This document shows positions 33,444-45,658 of a stretch of 64,000 nt of DNA, piece by piece. The notes below the pieces were generated by a model, which searched no databases, was not told the DNA's origin, and saw nothing but the letters and a program-made list of their open reading frames with translations. The first letter of the stretch is position 1. Every line of letters begins with the position of its first letter. Source of the DNA: Pomphorhynchus laevis (taxonomy: Eukaryota > Acanthocephala > Palaeacanthocephala > Echinorhynchida > Pomphorhynchidae). The position numbers and the translations under genes were made by a program. The stretch spans positions 90,977-154,976 of the forward strand of contig WNNJ02002339.1 in the NCBI GenBank assembly GCA_012934845.2, written 5' to 3'.

Positions 33444-33531
<88 letters not shown>
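33444..33531. repeat. (TA)n microsatellite 3
   Basis: A pure TA tract ending exactly where the 206-bp palindrome begins. Confidence 0.95.
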
Positions 33532-33534
<3 letters not shown>

Positions 33535-33736
33535 TTATGTGTTAGAAAAACCAGCTAAGTCCAGAATTTTTTTATAACGTTTCGAATTTCTTTTTCAAAT
33601 TTTAAGTATTTAACAATCAAGACAATTTTTAGAGCTAAAATTGTCTTGATTGTTAAATACTTAAAATTTGAAAAAGAAATTCGAAACGTTATAAAAAAAA
33701 TTCTGGACTTAGCTGGTTTTTCTAACACATAACTAA
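33531..33736. repeat. 206-bp nearly perfect palindrome
   Basis: Arms of about 100 bp (33531-33632 and 33637-33736) are reverse complements with almost no mismatch, centred on gagctaaaa. Each arm includes gaaattcgaaacgttat, the CGAAACGTT terminus seen elsewhere. The very high arm identity suggests a recent event or gene conversion. Confidence 0.95.
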
Positions 33737-35480
33737 AATATATCACTTTGAATTCTAAAAAGGCTCCCAGCTGGTGATTTTCATTAAGACCTCTTCAATT
33801 GAGGTTGTTGTTGACACTGCACGCTACTTTAATCAGAAATAAATTAAAAGAAATGAATAGCTCCTCTTAAAATGCTTAGTTTTTATGCATTTCAAACCTG
33901 TGTATTAAAATTTTTATTACTTGAAATATTTGTCGACACTACACGCTACTTGAATCCTATCTATAAGCCAACAGCTGTAGGCTTCATTTCAGTATTGGTG
34001 GACCTCATCAGTTACTGATCCAATACCTACCTTTCACATTCTCGATGCTTTTAATGTTGACTGACGATCACCCGACTCGTCTACTTTATTGGCATTTAGA
34101 TTGATTAAAAGACTTTCGTCTTACATTATAACAAATTTAGTTGAAATCATTTATAAATTCAAATTAAATCAGCTTGATAAGATAGAGTTCTATCTTCAAT
34201 TTGAAAACCTATCTTGCATTTAATTAAAATTAATAAAAATTTTAATACAAAAACCACGGAAAACAAAAATTTCTTCATATTACATTTTCTCTACCCGTTG
34301 ATTGAATATACTAATATGTAACGATTAATGTAATCTTTAAGAAGTAAATAAATGAACATTTTATTGCTTATTTTTGTTAAATAAATTTATTAATTTTGAA
34401 ATGGTATGTATTGATGTAATTTCTGTTTTCGAATGCGAGATAAACACGATAATAGTTATAATATAATATGATGAGTCATAGTGATGACGAAACGGCATTC
34501 GTCATTTTTTCGCGTCAGCCTTATATGATTACTTAAAAATTCACGCGGAATGGTATCTTTATTTGAGATAACTCAAGTGGTTTTATTACACATGACACTA
34601 TAATGAAAAAGTAAAATATGTTAGAGGAATTTTTATTAAAGCATATAATATTTGCTAGATTCACGTAAATACTAGCGACGGGTCAAATCTAACTAACTAT
34701 GTAACTGTTAGAGTTTTCGAGTTTTTTAACTCGAAATTATCATTTCGAGATTTTTTATTAGTCGAGTTTCGACCTTCCATCTTGCCATTCCGAGTACACT
34801 CTTAGTACACTCAGTGTATACCAGTGGTTATCAACCACTTTGGCACATTTACTTAATATAAGCTACTTATCCATGAAGTAAAAATAATTGTAAAGGTTTT
34901 TTATATTATTTGACAAATTAAAAAGGATTCAATTCAAATTGACCCTTAGTAAAATCTTCAAAATCTTAATGCATAGTAATTATAAACCTTTGAAATTAAT
35001 TTTTATAAATTTTAAATTTTTTTATATACTATTTTATAATATTATTGCAATTTAATTATGTTATTTTGTGCTGTTAATATGTTTATTGAGATAAAGTGGA
35101 ATACGCATGCTGTTTACTTTTTGAGTTACCTGCCTTAAATATTATTAGACATAAAGCATATGAAACCTCGTAAAGATTGGAAACTCGTTCGTTAATTTTT
35201 TCGGAACCTTGTAAGTGCTTGGATGCTACGAAATATCCACGAATTTTCTGAATGATGGACTCTAAATTTAAATTAGGCGTTAACTTTTAATTCGGGAGAA
35301 ACGTTTGCTAAGATATCACGTACATATGGAGCGGCACGCATACAACTGGATTGCTATGTCAAAAACCACAGGGATGCAAATCATAAATTGAAATCTCTCT
35401 TTAGAAATTTTGGTTAATGGAAATAAGTCAAATGTGCATCTAACATAAAATTTATCGTCTTTGATTACTGTTTTCGAATT
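33737..35480. other. AT-rich intergenic, no gene seen
   Basis: No conserved frame on either strand. There are short local hairpins near 34700-34770 (gagttttt..aactcga). Confidence 0.5.
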
Positions 35481-35483
35481 TTT

Positions 35484-35723
35484 GTGGTTGGTCTTCTGGT
35501 AAACCCGGTCAATATCTATCTAAAAGTGAAGGCGGGCTTCGAAATGGACGTCGAACGGAAGCGCGCACGAGGCCGACTCAAACAACAGAGATTTGACACC
35601 CTCCACGTCGTCCTTCAAGCAAGCAATTTTCGCCCGGGCCAAGCCCTCGATCGAGTCAAGTGGAGAGCTTGTTCAAATACAACCGACCCCGTGATGAAAC
35701 GGGATAAAGGGCAAAGGAGATGA
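35484..35723 (+). pseudogene. 3' end of an RTE-type LINE ORF2
   Basis: The frame reads EMDVERKRARGRLKQQRFDT, LHVVLQASNFRPGQALDRVK and PVMKRDKG. This is the characteristic C-terminus of animal RTE-like polymerases (RPKGRPKQRW..TLH..LK type). It is a 5'-truncated copy of about 240 bp. It is a different family from the element at 20.5-23.2 kb, whose C-terminus differs. Confidence 0.75.
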
Positions 35724-36950
35724 TTATTATTTTATGATGTCTTTTTGATATTTAATAATTGTGGATTCCAATTATTCAGTTAAAAAATATTTTCTGTTGT
35801 TTCAACTTTTAAGTTGTCATGGAAACACTTTCGTTTATTGTGAAATGTGCAAACATGTTTTCACTAGCAGATATTACATTTACCTTTTTATTTTATCAAT
35901 ATAACTTCTAATTTTTCCTCATTATATTTCAATTTATATGTCAAACAATACTTCTGTAAGTTGGCTTTTTCTAAAAACATTTATAGAAGATATAAAGATT
36001 AATGCTTACTTTGAGGCTTAAGAGTATGGTTATATTTTTTCAAGTTCGCGTTTATAATATATTTCATTCCGAATTGCTATAGATTTTTAATTTCCGAATC
36101 GCTATTGACAATTTGCCAATATAAACTTTTTTTAATTTGATATTTTCAATCAACTTTTTGTTAATCGAAATAGAAAATTATAAATGTTACCATTTAACTG
36201 GTTTCACAGTTGATCAAGAAGAAAGTAAGTGTTTTACTGCCAAATAGACTTTAAGCTCTATAATTCACAAATCTAAAAGGCAAATGACTTTACCAATACA
36301 TTTATTATTAGATATATTTATAATTTTACATCGGATCGTCAGTAGCTCACTAAGCTGTGTCTCAAATAACTATTATTTCTTAACGAGATAAAATATATCT
36401 TAGTTCTTGTTCTTTATTATGTTAATCAAAGCTTAATATGTTAATCAACACAATAATATAAAGAATAAATTTAAACTCTTAAGTGGCAAATTTTTATGGA
36501 TGGATAATAAATAATATACTTTGCATTAGAATAAGATACTAGATAGTTATTTCAGAGGAAATACATCATTAGCATGTATTTGGCCCCGCTGCTATGTTGG
36601 GTAGAGGAGTTAGGGGCCGAAACCTGATAGCATAGCAGTTCCTCCTGATGACCTCTAATTCTTATTCTGATACAACGTCTGTTATTTATTAGTCAATTCA
36701 TAAAAATGACGTTTATTTTAAATTTTATTTTTTATTTTTTATTTTTATTTTTATTTTTTAACTTGATTTAAATTATAGAAAATCTAAAAACAATTATTAA
36801 TTTTATTATTTAATTATTAAATTTTGATTTAGCATTATTATGTTTTGTTTATTTTATAATTATATAACAATACGTAGACTCAGTTAGCTGATTTAATTTA
36901 AAAATTCACTAATAATATTTAAGCTGTGCGAGTTTGATAAAATTTTTATT
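35724..36950. other. AT-rich intergenic with one imperfect hairpin repeat
   Basis: 36524-36673 forms an imperfect hairpin: agaataag pairs with cttattct, and ttggcccc with ggggccgaa. The right shoulder (gatagcatagcagttcctcct) recurs inverted at 52793-52850. Nothing else is seen. Confidence 0.5.
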
Positions 36951-36954
36951 TGAG

Positions 36955-38185
36955 ACCAAATTATGTCATGCTTATATAGGATATTTTAATTGGAAAAAGA
37001 AAATTTCCAGATCAATTATCCATTATCTGTACTTGTTTGAGGTGCTGATGTGGTACTTAAATCGGAAACACGGGTGCTAAATCCACGTTCCACCACACAC
37101 TGATAGTGTTTGCCGCTGATTGTCCACGGCTGCTTATTAGACTATAGTCATATTTGCAGCTAACCTCCATATCTGAAGGTCATACCCATATCCGCAACCT
37201 GGGGACGCACCCGGTAACACCAGCTATGCCTTGGGTATATACCAAATTATGTCATGCTTATATAGGATATTTTAATTGGAAAAAGAAAATTTCCAGATCA
37301 ATTATCCATTACCGTACTTGTTTGAGGTGCTGATGTGGTACTTAAATCGGAAACACGGGTGTTAAATCCACGTTCCACCACACACTGATAGTGTTTGCCG
37401 CTGATTGTCCACGGCTGCTTATTAGACTATAGTCATATTTGCAGCTAACCTCCATATCTGAAGGTCATACCCATATCCGCAACATGGGGACGCGTCCGGT
37501 AGCATCAGCTATGCCTTGGGTTGAGACCAAATTATGTCATGCTTATATAGGATATTTTAATTGGAAAAAGAAAATTTCCAGATCAATTATCCATTATCCG
37601 TACTTGTTTGAGGTGCTGATGTGGTACTTAAATCGAAAACACGGGTGTTAAATCCACGTTCCACCACACACTGATAGTGTTTGCCGCTGATTGTCCACGG
37701 CTGCTTATTAGACTATAGTCATATTTGCAGCTAACCTCCATATCTGAAGGCCATACCCATATCCGCAACCTGGGGACGCGTCCGGTAGCATCAGCTATGC
37801 CTTGGGTATATACCAAATTATGTCATGCTTATATAGGATATTTTAATTGGAAAAAGAAAATTTCCAGATCAATTATCCATTATCCGTACTTGTTTGAGGT
37901 GCTGATGTGGTACTTAAATCGGAAACACGGGTGTTAAATCCACGTTCCACCACACACTGATAGTGTTTGCCGCTGATTGTCCACGGCTGCTTATTAGACT
38001 ATAGTCATATTTGCAGCTAACCTCCATATCTGAAGGTCATACCCATATCCGCAACCTGGGGACGCGTCCGGTAGCATCAGCTATGCCTTGGGTATATACC
38101 AAATTATGTCATGCTTATATAGGATATTTTAATTGGAAAAAGAAAATTTCCAGATCAATTATCCATTATCCGTACTTGTTTGAGG
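36955..38185. repeat. 286-bp tandem satellite-like array, 4.3 units
   Basis: Units begin at accaaattatgtcatgc at 36955, 37241, 37526, 37812 and 38098 (spacing 286, 285, 286, 286). The last copy stops after cgtacttgtttgagg. Units differ at only a few positions, so the array is young. Open frames of about 65-70 aa (37439, 37725, 38011) recur once per unit and are by-products; the period is not a multiple of three. Confidence 0.97.
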
Positions 38186-38889
38186 ATTATCATTTTAAAG
38201 ATAATAAATAAGCAATATGGCATTTTGAAATGATTTTTAATTTCATAGTTCTAAATTATTTTTATTAATAGTAGTTCGAGGAAATTATTAATTGTAAATT
38301 ACATAGTTTATACTGTAAGGATAACATATTAATTAACTATTAAGATATGCAAATAGTTTGTATAAATAAATTAGATTTAGATTAAAGTAGTTTAATATTT
38401 AAGTGATTGAATTGTCAACCCTAAATATTATCAATCATGATCTCATCATGATGGTTGATGACTCAAGAAAGAATAATAAAAAATACCCGCCTTTGCCCCT
38501 TTTTAATTTAGATTATGGTAACTTTTTTTTATGAAATGTTAGGATTATTCTTTAAGATAATTTTGATAATTTAATATAAACTTATATTCAACGAGTATTT
38601 CGTTAACAAAATTGCCAAAATGATGTGAAATTGACAATTTTTTTTCTCAATTCTACATTTTGTTGAATAAGCTTTATTCAATGTAATACGCCGATTATAG
38701 ATTTTTAGATCTATGCAAATGACTAATAAATTTAGTCAAATGACTTATTATTCATTAATAAGTCATCAATGACTTATTTTTATTAATGATTTGGCAAATG
38801 AGGACTAATAAATTTATTATTTGATTATATACTCTATAATTTTTCTTTATTTACAACATCCAAGCAATGCTAACTTTGAGTTCAAACCT
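38186..38889. other. AT-rich intergenic, no gene seen
   Basis: Simple A/T sequence with no recognisable coding or repeat match. Confidence 0.5.
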
Positions 38890-39363
38890 ATACACGAGAC
38901 TATAAAGATATTTCATATCTTTATATAATTTAGATTTATTTTTAAACAGTTATGAACAAATTCATATTCCATAAAGATTAAAAACAAATCAGCTATAATT
39001 AGACTTCTATTACCACCATATATACACCTTTTATTTGTCTAAATATAGATGTCTCTACTTTTAAATAATTCTGATTTATCAAAATATTTAAGGATTCTAA
39101 TAATTCAATTTCATCCATATATTTATATTTATTTGATGGTTTAATTTTTGTTAGATAGGCGTTATAGTTATTATAACATATATATGTATATCTTTTTCCG
39201 AATATAAGATTAATTAATTTTACTAACGCTTCCTTACTATCGACTAAATCTAGATTTGTATAAAGCGTACTAAAATCGTACGTATTTATATTCTGAAAAT
39301 TTATTTCTTTTGTGTGTTCTAAAAATTCTTTTGTAGAATTAATAAGAATTGTCTGCTATCGTT
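38890..39363 (-). pseudogene. Very AT-rich reverse transcriptase fragment 1 (PLE-related type)
   Basis: The minus strand from 39363 reads openly for about 110 codons: FQNINTYDFSTLYTNLDL (motif A, Asp in DFSTLY), KALVKLINLIF-like helix, IFRQIKGVYMG. After a frameshift it continues RSLIIADLFLIFMEYEFVHN (motif B exit). DFSTLYTN and P/V-x-M-G-G-N...ADLFL are RT signatures of a PLE-related lineage. It is clearly different from PLE-1 to PLE-4 and has extreme A/T codon bias. There is no ATG, and it is a fragment. Confidence 0.7.
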
Positions 39364-39893
39364 ATATATACAATATATACGCAAGATCATTGATTATGTA
39401 ACTTAAATAATTAAATGATTATATGATTAAATAATTATAATGATTACATGTAATTACAATAATTATAATTTATGTTAACCATGATATTTATATTTATATT
39501 ATAATTATTTATATGATATTTACATTATATTTATATTAATTATTTAAAATTAATATAGATATAAAAAATAAAGATTTTATTATATTAAATGCAATCAATC
39601 ATTCCAATAGTCACAAATTATTTAAAAATACGAATCAATGTGGTTTTATGTCTAAAACCATACTTAGACAAATATAATGCGCGCCAATTGAAGGTAGCCT
39701 TAATAGTATCTGACTTATTATTTCTTATTATTTACAGCTGAATCCTTTTTAATTCTTAATAGAAAAAAATTAGGTGATATAATTGAGGTGATACAAATAT
39801 ATTTTAATACAATTTAGATTGTTTCTATTTTTAAATAATTCACCTTAAATACTATTTCAATTTTTATTAATTTATTAATAAATTAATCTTCTA

Positions 39894-40350
39894 TATAATA
39901 TATCTTTATATATAATAAATTATATATATTATATATAATATATCTATATATCTTTATATAATTTAGATTTATTTTTTAAACAGTTATGAACAAATACATA
40001 TTCTATAAAGTTTAAAAATAAGTCAGCTATAATTGGGCTACTATTATCTCCAATTGTATAGTCCTAAATATGGACTATGTCCATATATTTAGATTCCCCT
40101 AATTTTTAATAATTTTGAATTATCAAAATATTCAAGATTTACATTAATTCAATTTTAAACCAGTTAAATGTTATAATTTAACTGGTTATCTTAATTGGGG
40201 ACATCAGGAAAATAAAACTTTTAGTATTTTGCATTTAAGTCTTAAGCTGTGGATTTAATAGTTGAAGATATTAAATTAACTAAATATTAATTAAAGAAAT
40301 TTATTAATCTAATTGGTACATTTAAGAACATATATGTCTTTCTAGCAAAT
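39894..40350 (-). pseudogene. Very AT-rich reverse transcriptase fragment 2 (same family as fragment 1)
   Basis: The minus strand reads GDNSSPIIADLFLNFIEYVF and CLKNKSKLYKDI at 40050-39930. Further upstream, decayed pieces match fragment 1 (NLEYFDNSKLLKI). The flanks atatctttatataatttagattta and aacagttatgaacaaat are shared with fragment 1, so the two are copies of one element. Confidence 0.65.
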
Positions 40351-40671
40351 TCTAGAGCATGAAGTGAATTTTGTTTTTCGTCTGTCATAAAGATTATTTT
40401 GTTTCATTTGAATAAGATTTTTTAAATTTTATTTTAATTTTAATTTTATTCTCTGGTAATGTATATTCTTTAAAAATTTAAAGAGATAGTTTTTTTGTTT
40501 TTTTATCAATAAAGGGTTTAACAAATTGTTATAACAAATTTCTAATTCTACAAATATATTTGTACATAATAATTTTAATGAATTTTTAATTTATTTTTTA
40601 AATTATTTTTTTATTGAATAATAATAAATAGATAACTTATTTATTGAAGATTTTACAGAATATAAGTTTTT

Positions 40672-40960
40672 GCGAAATCACAAGGCGATTTCTTAGCAGA
40701 AACCAGCTACGATATCATTTCTTTATTACTTCCAGCCCTATACACAGTGACTCACAACATTACAGATTTTAGCCTGACATATTGGTATTGTTTCGTCTGC
40801 TACTTCCGTGCAAAGGTACACCTTGACTCATTAAAAGAATGTGTACCACTGTAGTTTCATTTTGCACCGCATTTACACTTTCAGATTCGAACCTAAGTTT
40901 CCTCGACAAATGCGTCTACGCGTTACCCATTAGGATAACCATCAAGTACAGCTAGAATCC
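40672..40960 (-). mobile_element. tRNA-derived SINE, copy 1
   Basis: On the minus strand the tRNA-like head (about 40945-40884) has an A-box-like tggttatcctaatgggtaa and a B-box ggttcgaatct, the two internal RNA polymerase III promoter elements. The body (40870-40672) matches copy 2 at 52.0-52.4 kb. The anticodon stem is poor, so it is not a working tRNA gene. Confidence 0.75.
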
Positions 40961-43680
40961 TCAATATATGAAACTTTCAATGAAATTAATTTCTGGATTT
41001 TTCCGAATGCCATATAAATACTATATATAATTGGATCGTATATATAACCGCCTTCTGATGTCCATTTTTATTAGGACTGGTACATTTAGATGAAATTAAT
41101 TTTAAATATTTATATTTATAACAATGAAGTTGAAATTTGAAGTCTAAAATTTATTCAAAAAGTTCTGGCTAGTAAAATCTGCACTTATTAGTGCACACGT
41201 CAATACAATTTATGTAATTAATCAGGAAAATTTTACAAGTTAAAATCAAAATTCAAGAATAACTTAAATCAAAATTTAAAACAAAATATTATTCAAATAA
41301 AATTCTTGCATTCCACGATTGACGCTATATATAGTTGAAATTATTTAGCAAATATACATTGATTTGTAAGGATTCCTGATATTTACAAGATACAAAAGAG
41401 AACTTTTTGGATTATTGTGCTATTAAATTGTTACATTAAAAATATTTATTTCAAAATTTGCAAACTATTTATTTTTACTTTGAAAAGCTTGTAACTAATT
41501 ATTATGTAATAATAATATCCTCAGTAATTTATCAATATAAACTAGCATTTGAATGACATGGGTGTTCAGATAAATAATGTAAATCCATGTCACGATCAGG
41601 AGCATAATTGTTCCAGATAATTTCTTAAATGATGTGTTATCCGTTTTGGGTTCCATTGCAATCTACAATTTGATCCGTAAATCGGAAGATATATTTAAAT
41701 ATTCTTGCATAATTGAATCAGCTTATCAAATCAATAATATCAATAATATTTGCATATCAATAATATTTGCATATATTCAATATGATTATATATACGATTA
41801 TATACGATTATATATATTCATATATAATCAATGATATTTGCATGTATTATATGCATAATTCTATACATAATTCTTGCATATATTTTTAAAAATCAATATC
41901 AAAGCGCTTGTAGCAGTTGTAAAATCTTTATACTATAATAAATATTATAAAAATATTATAATAATGTTATAAATAATATTTTTTATAATAATGATATTTA
42001 TAATATATTATTAATGTATAAATACCACAATTTTTTAAAGAAAGCAGTGCATACAACCTAACCAGAGCACTCAATTTAAAATTTAAAATACAGCAATAAG
42101 AAAACAGGTTGTATGTTTAAAAAAAATTTAAACTTTCGTAATTTTATCTAATGTTTATTTAAATTTTTAGTAAATTATTAAAAAACAAAAATATATAGTA
42201 ATTTATGATATATATTAATAATATTAAAAATATTATTTATAACATTATTATAATATTTTTATATATTAATAACCAAAACAGTTTAAGGAAAGTTACAATG
42301 TATTCAAATAACGCTTTGAATTTTAAATAATACTTCTTCAGTAATGACCAATACGCAAATCCTATTGATTAAAGCATTACCACCCTATTGATTAATTCAA
42401 AAAAAACTTAATCAAATATTCTGTCAATTTTGTTAAAAATTTGCAAAATTCTGTCAATTTCTGTTCAACATAAATTGACAGAATGTTTGACTGTGAGTTT
42501 GGATTAATTAAATGGTGACGACGCTTTATTTACAAATTTACAATGAATTTGTTCATTGATCATAACTGTAGAATTCAATTTTTTATTCAAGAAACGTTTC
42601 TGACGGTTTGTCCTTCTTCAGTCTTTACAATGTAATATTGTAAGGACTGAAGTATATATAGTATTTACAATATTATAATTTATATTATAATATTATAATA
42701 TATTTATTTATAATATATTATACTATAATATTATAATGTATTATAAATTACAATATTGTATATTATATTATAAAAATATTTGTGTAAATATACAATAATT
42801 GTCCTTCTTTTCTTCGGTTACTATTCAATTTAATATAATGAAAGCGTCCTACAACGGATCCCGAAATCAGTTAGCCTCTTTATTCAATATATATATATAT
42901 GTTGTCTTGGCTATAAATACTTACAATTAACAAAGGTTTAATTTGAATGAAACGTCTTGAATAAAATTTCAATTTTGTGTTTTTTGTCGTGTATATTAAT
43001 TGAGATTTCGATTCAAAAATAACTATATAGAGTGATTGAAAGAGATTGAGCCAACGATCGAGATCCTGCTAAGCGGATTCATAATTTATTTGTGTTACTG
43101 ACTTCGTGTGTTTTTTACCCTTCTTTAGTTTTCCTAACTGAAGGAAAGTAGTAATATGCTAAAGTAGTAATATTTTGATTTGCTAAAATATTTATATAAA
43201 CAAATAAAATAATAAAGATTCCTCTAGGTGTTTAAATGCCCTGAAAATAAATTAATGCACTGTGAAATAGACCCCATCAAACTTTTTTAAAGAACTATAT
43301 ATTGTTGTTTTTTTATAATATATAATCAATGTATTTTAATATAATAAAATAGTTCAATATAGTGATTATTCATAAGTTGAAATAGCCGAGTCAATGCTGT
43401 TCTTGATTTATATTTAATATTTAATTATTAGTTAAAAATTATTAAAAATTATTAAACACAATTTTATGCCTTTAATTGGTCAAATTACTAAATTCTAACC
43501 GTTAACTTTTTACAACCAGTAAAATAGTTCACATTTTTTAAATAAAATTTTAATATTTTACTTTCCAGAATTATGTGTCAATCTGAATTAAAAAAATTTG
43601 GCAACTGCTAATTCGCTAAAATTCGCAAACGGCTGATACCCTTCTTAGAATTGGTTTATTTACAATAAAACAACTAATTT
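40961..43680. other. AT-rich region upstream of the host gene
   Basis: No coding sequence is recognised. It contains A/T microsatellite-like stretches (41930-42010, 42660-42770) and two PLE-type terminal motifs: gaaacgtttctgacggtttgtccttcttcag at 42596-42626 (written in plus; inverted orientation) and aatttgaatgaaacgtc near 42941. The host gene promoter and any 5' noncoding exon should lie in its last part, but no core promoter can be named. Confidence 0.45.
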
Positions 43681-45658
43681 ATGGATACGGGATGCAAAGA
43701 GGACAAACCGCGTCCTTATAATCCATTTGACGATTCATCACCTCAAACTCCAAAATCCAAATGTGTATCGCCTGTAGACTCTGTAGACAATCCAAAACCA
43801 ATTGATAGCATAACCAGCAACAATAACACTGCTTTAAATAAGCTAAGGAAATCGTACAAAGAGAACTACCGTAAGCCATCTAGAAAACGGTCAAGCGACT
43901 CATCTACTACCGGCAGCCGCAGCGATAGTGGTGATGATTGTAAGAGCAGCAGTAAATCACCACGCACTGCGCCTTCATCACCTTCCAGTAAGGTATCTAG
44001 GAAAGAGACGGATTCTAGAGAATCGTCAAAGAAACGTTCAGTTCGCGACGATGTTGTCTCCAGCAGAAAATCAAGAAAATATGACAGTTTTTCTAGAAGT
44101 AGAAATGCTAGTAAGAAACATTTAAAGAAGCACGATAGTGGGAACAAACGCAGCCGTTCAAAACATCGTCGATATTCAAAAGATAGGCAAAGATCACGTA
44201 AATGCAGTCGTAAATATCATTCTATATCTAGTAAAAGAAGACGAACGTCGTCGTCAATATCTTCGAATGAAAGCTACAGGCATAGTCATAGTAAATATTC
44301 TCCCACGGCCTCCAGGCATCACCATCCACGTTCATCAAGACGTCGTTCAATAAGTACTGAGAAAATTCCATACTATAATAATGTTTATCCTGATGTACAA
44401 CGACGATTAAATATTCGCAGTGATCATCGTGATAAACGCTATTATCCTCATTCACACCAGTTACCTCAACAGCATGAACAGCAATCGTCGTCAACCATTC
44501 ACTCGTCACCTTTATCAAACCCAATGCCTCACGAAACTTATGATCGAAACAGCAGAATTCGATCGTCTGTCAATAGCGAAATGGCACGGCATCATTCATC
44601 TGCTAAATCATCGTATATTGATCGTATTCGTGTTGCCAATCCGACGTCCTATGTGTCATCATCAAATATCATTACAAGCCATCCCTCACAACAACAAATG
44701 ATAGTTAGTCGTCACCATAAAGTAGCGAGAACTACTAATCTAATTGAGATTATTCCTACCAGTAATAGCCAAGCAGATGAACCAAACGTTATATGGAGCG
44801 GTGTAGCCAACCAATGTGATATTGGCCATGCTGCACAAAATAGTCACACAATAGCACAAACTTTGAATAAATTCCAACAGTGTCATAAAAATATTGACGA
44901 TGATCATCGTTCTAATACGATGCAGGTTTTAAACACAACGACCGCCAATGATTCCCCACTCTCTGCAGATAGCGCTACCGTTAATAGCCAGGAAAGCTTT
45001 AACATTGGAGGACTATCTGATTGTTTAGTGGAGGAAATGCTTCGGGAAGAGGAATTAAAACAAATCGAGGAGAATAGATTGCTTGAGGAACAAGCACTGA
45101 ATGAAGATCGATTAGCTGAATGTAGACTGGAAATGCAATCTATGCTAGACGTCATATCAATTGTCAATGATCGTTTATGTAGTGTGGCATTTCTGGAGCG
45201 AGAATTGGAGAATTATCCGAAAAAGTGTACAGCATATCCCGATTCACAAAAGCCATTCAAGGTTATGTCATGGCTTTGTAATGTGAAGACTGGGGATTTA
45301 GAGCGATCTAATCAGCAAAATCAAGAAGAATATATTATGACGTCTGAAATCGTAAAAGATACTGTTCCGAATATTTTAACCCCTCCTGTAGATGAGTCGA
45401 CAGTTCGTACCATCGTAGAAAATAATCCTGTTCAGGTTAAAAAACCAAATGCCCCTGTGAAGCGACAATACGACCAACCAAGCGACATTGACGCACTGAT
45501 GCAGAAAATATTTCGAAAAAAAGAAAGCAGCAAAGTTGATAGTTGGCTAAAAACAGACGATCACGACGAGACTATAGATGACAGCATAAGTGACGGTGAT
45601 GAACCGTACGATCCTGAAGTCGAAGAAGAACGACTACAGTCAAAATTACTAAAGAAAG
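43681..45658 (+). CDS. Host gene exon 1: Arg/Ser-rich nuclear-type protein, unknown function
   Basis: 659 codons from ATG 43681, with no break. Residues about 62-230 are an RS-like domain dense in S, R, K and H (KRSRSKHRRYSKDRQRSRK), typical of splicing or nuclear-speckle proteins. About 250-400 is low-complexity Q/S/H. About 445-495 is a strong acidic coiled coil (EEMLREEELKQIEENRLLEE). The end is acidic (DGDEPYDPEVEEERL). Codon use is unlike the nearby transposon pieces. The open frame runs five bases past a good donor (AAAG|GTTAGT at 45659) and meets TAG, so I end the exon in phase 1. The family is not recognised. Confidence 0.85.

Noticed and set aside
32670-33577. Open frames rich in repeated Tyr-Ile across 32670-33092 and 33326-33577
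   Set aside because: They are translations of (TA)n microsatellites joined to repeat flanks, with no protein-like segment.
33326-33746. Matching C-terminal residues (VLEKPAKSRIF) in a plus and a minus frame
   Set aside because: Explained fully by the 206-bp palindrome, which gives the same words on both strands.
36955-38185. CRISPR-like array
   Set aside because: Whole units are repeated without unique spacers, and the genome is eukaryotic.
37439-38211. Recurring 62-70 aa frames, one per 286-bp unit, on both strands
   Set aside because: They repeat with the array, change frame from unit to unit (286 is not a multiple of 3), and have no stand-alone start context. I treat them as array by-products.
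39895-40660. Endogenous virus with very AT-rich genes
   Set aside because: Only RT motifs are visible. No capsid, polymerase B or ATPase motif could be read, so a PLE-related retroelement is the simpler reading.
40884-40945. Possible tRNA gene (minus strand)
   Set aside because: A- and B-boxes are present, but anticodon and acceptor stems do not pair well, and a second copy with a shared non-tRNA body exists. It is a SINE head.
43866-44524. Open frames opposite or offset to the RS-rich exon (43866-44147 minus, 43928-44353 plus, 44228-44524 minus)
   Set aside because: Shadows of the biased Ser/Arg codons of the real frame.
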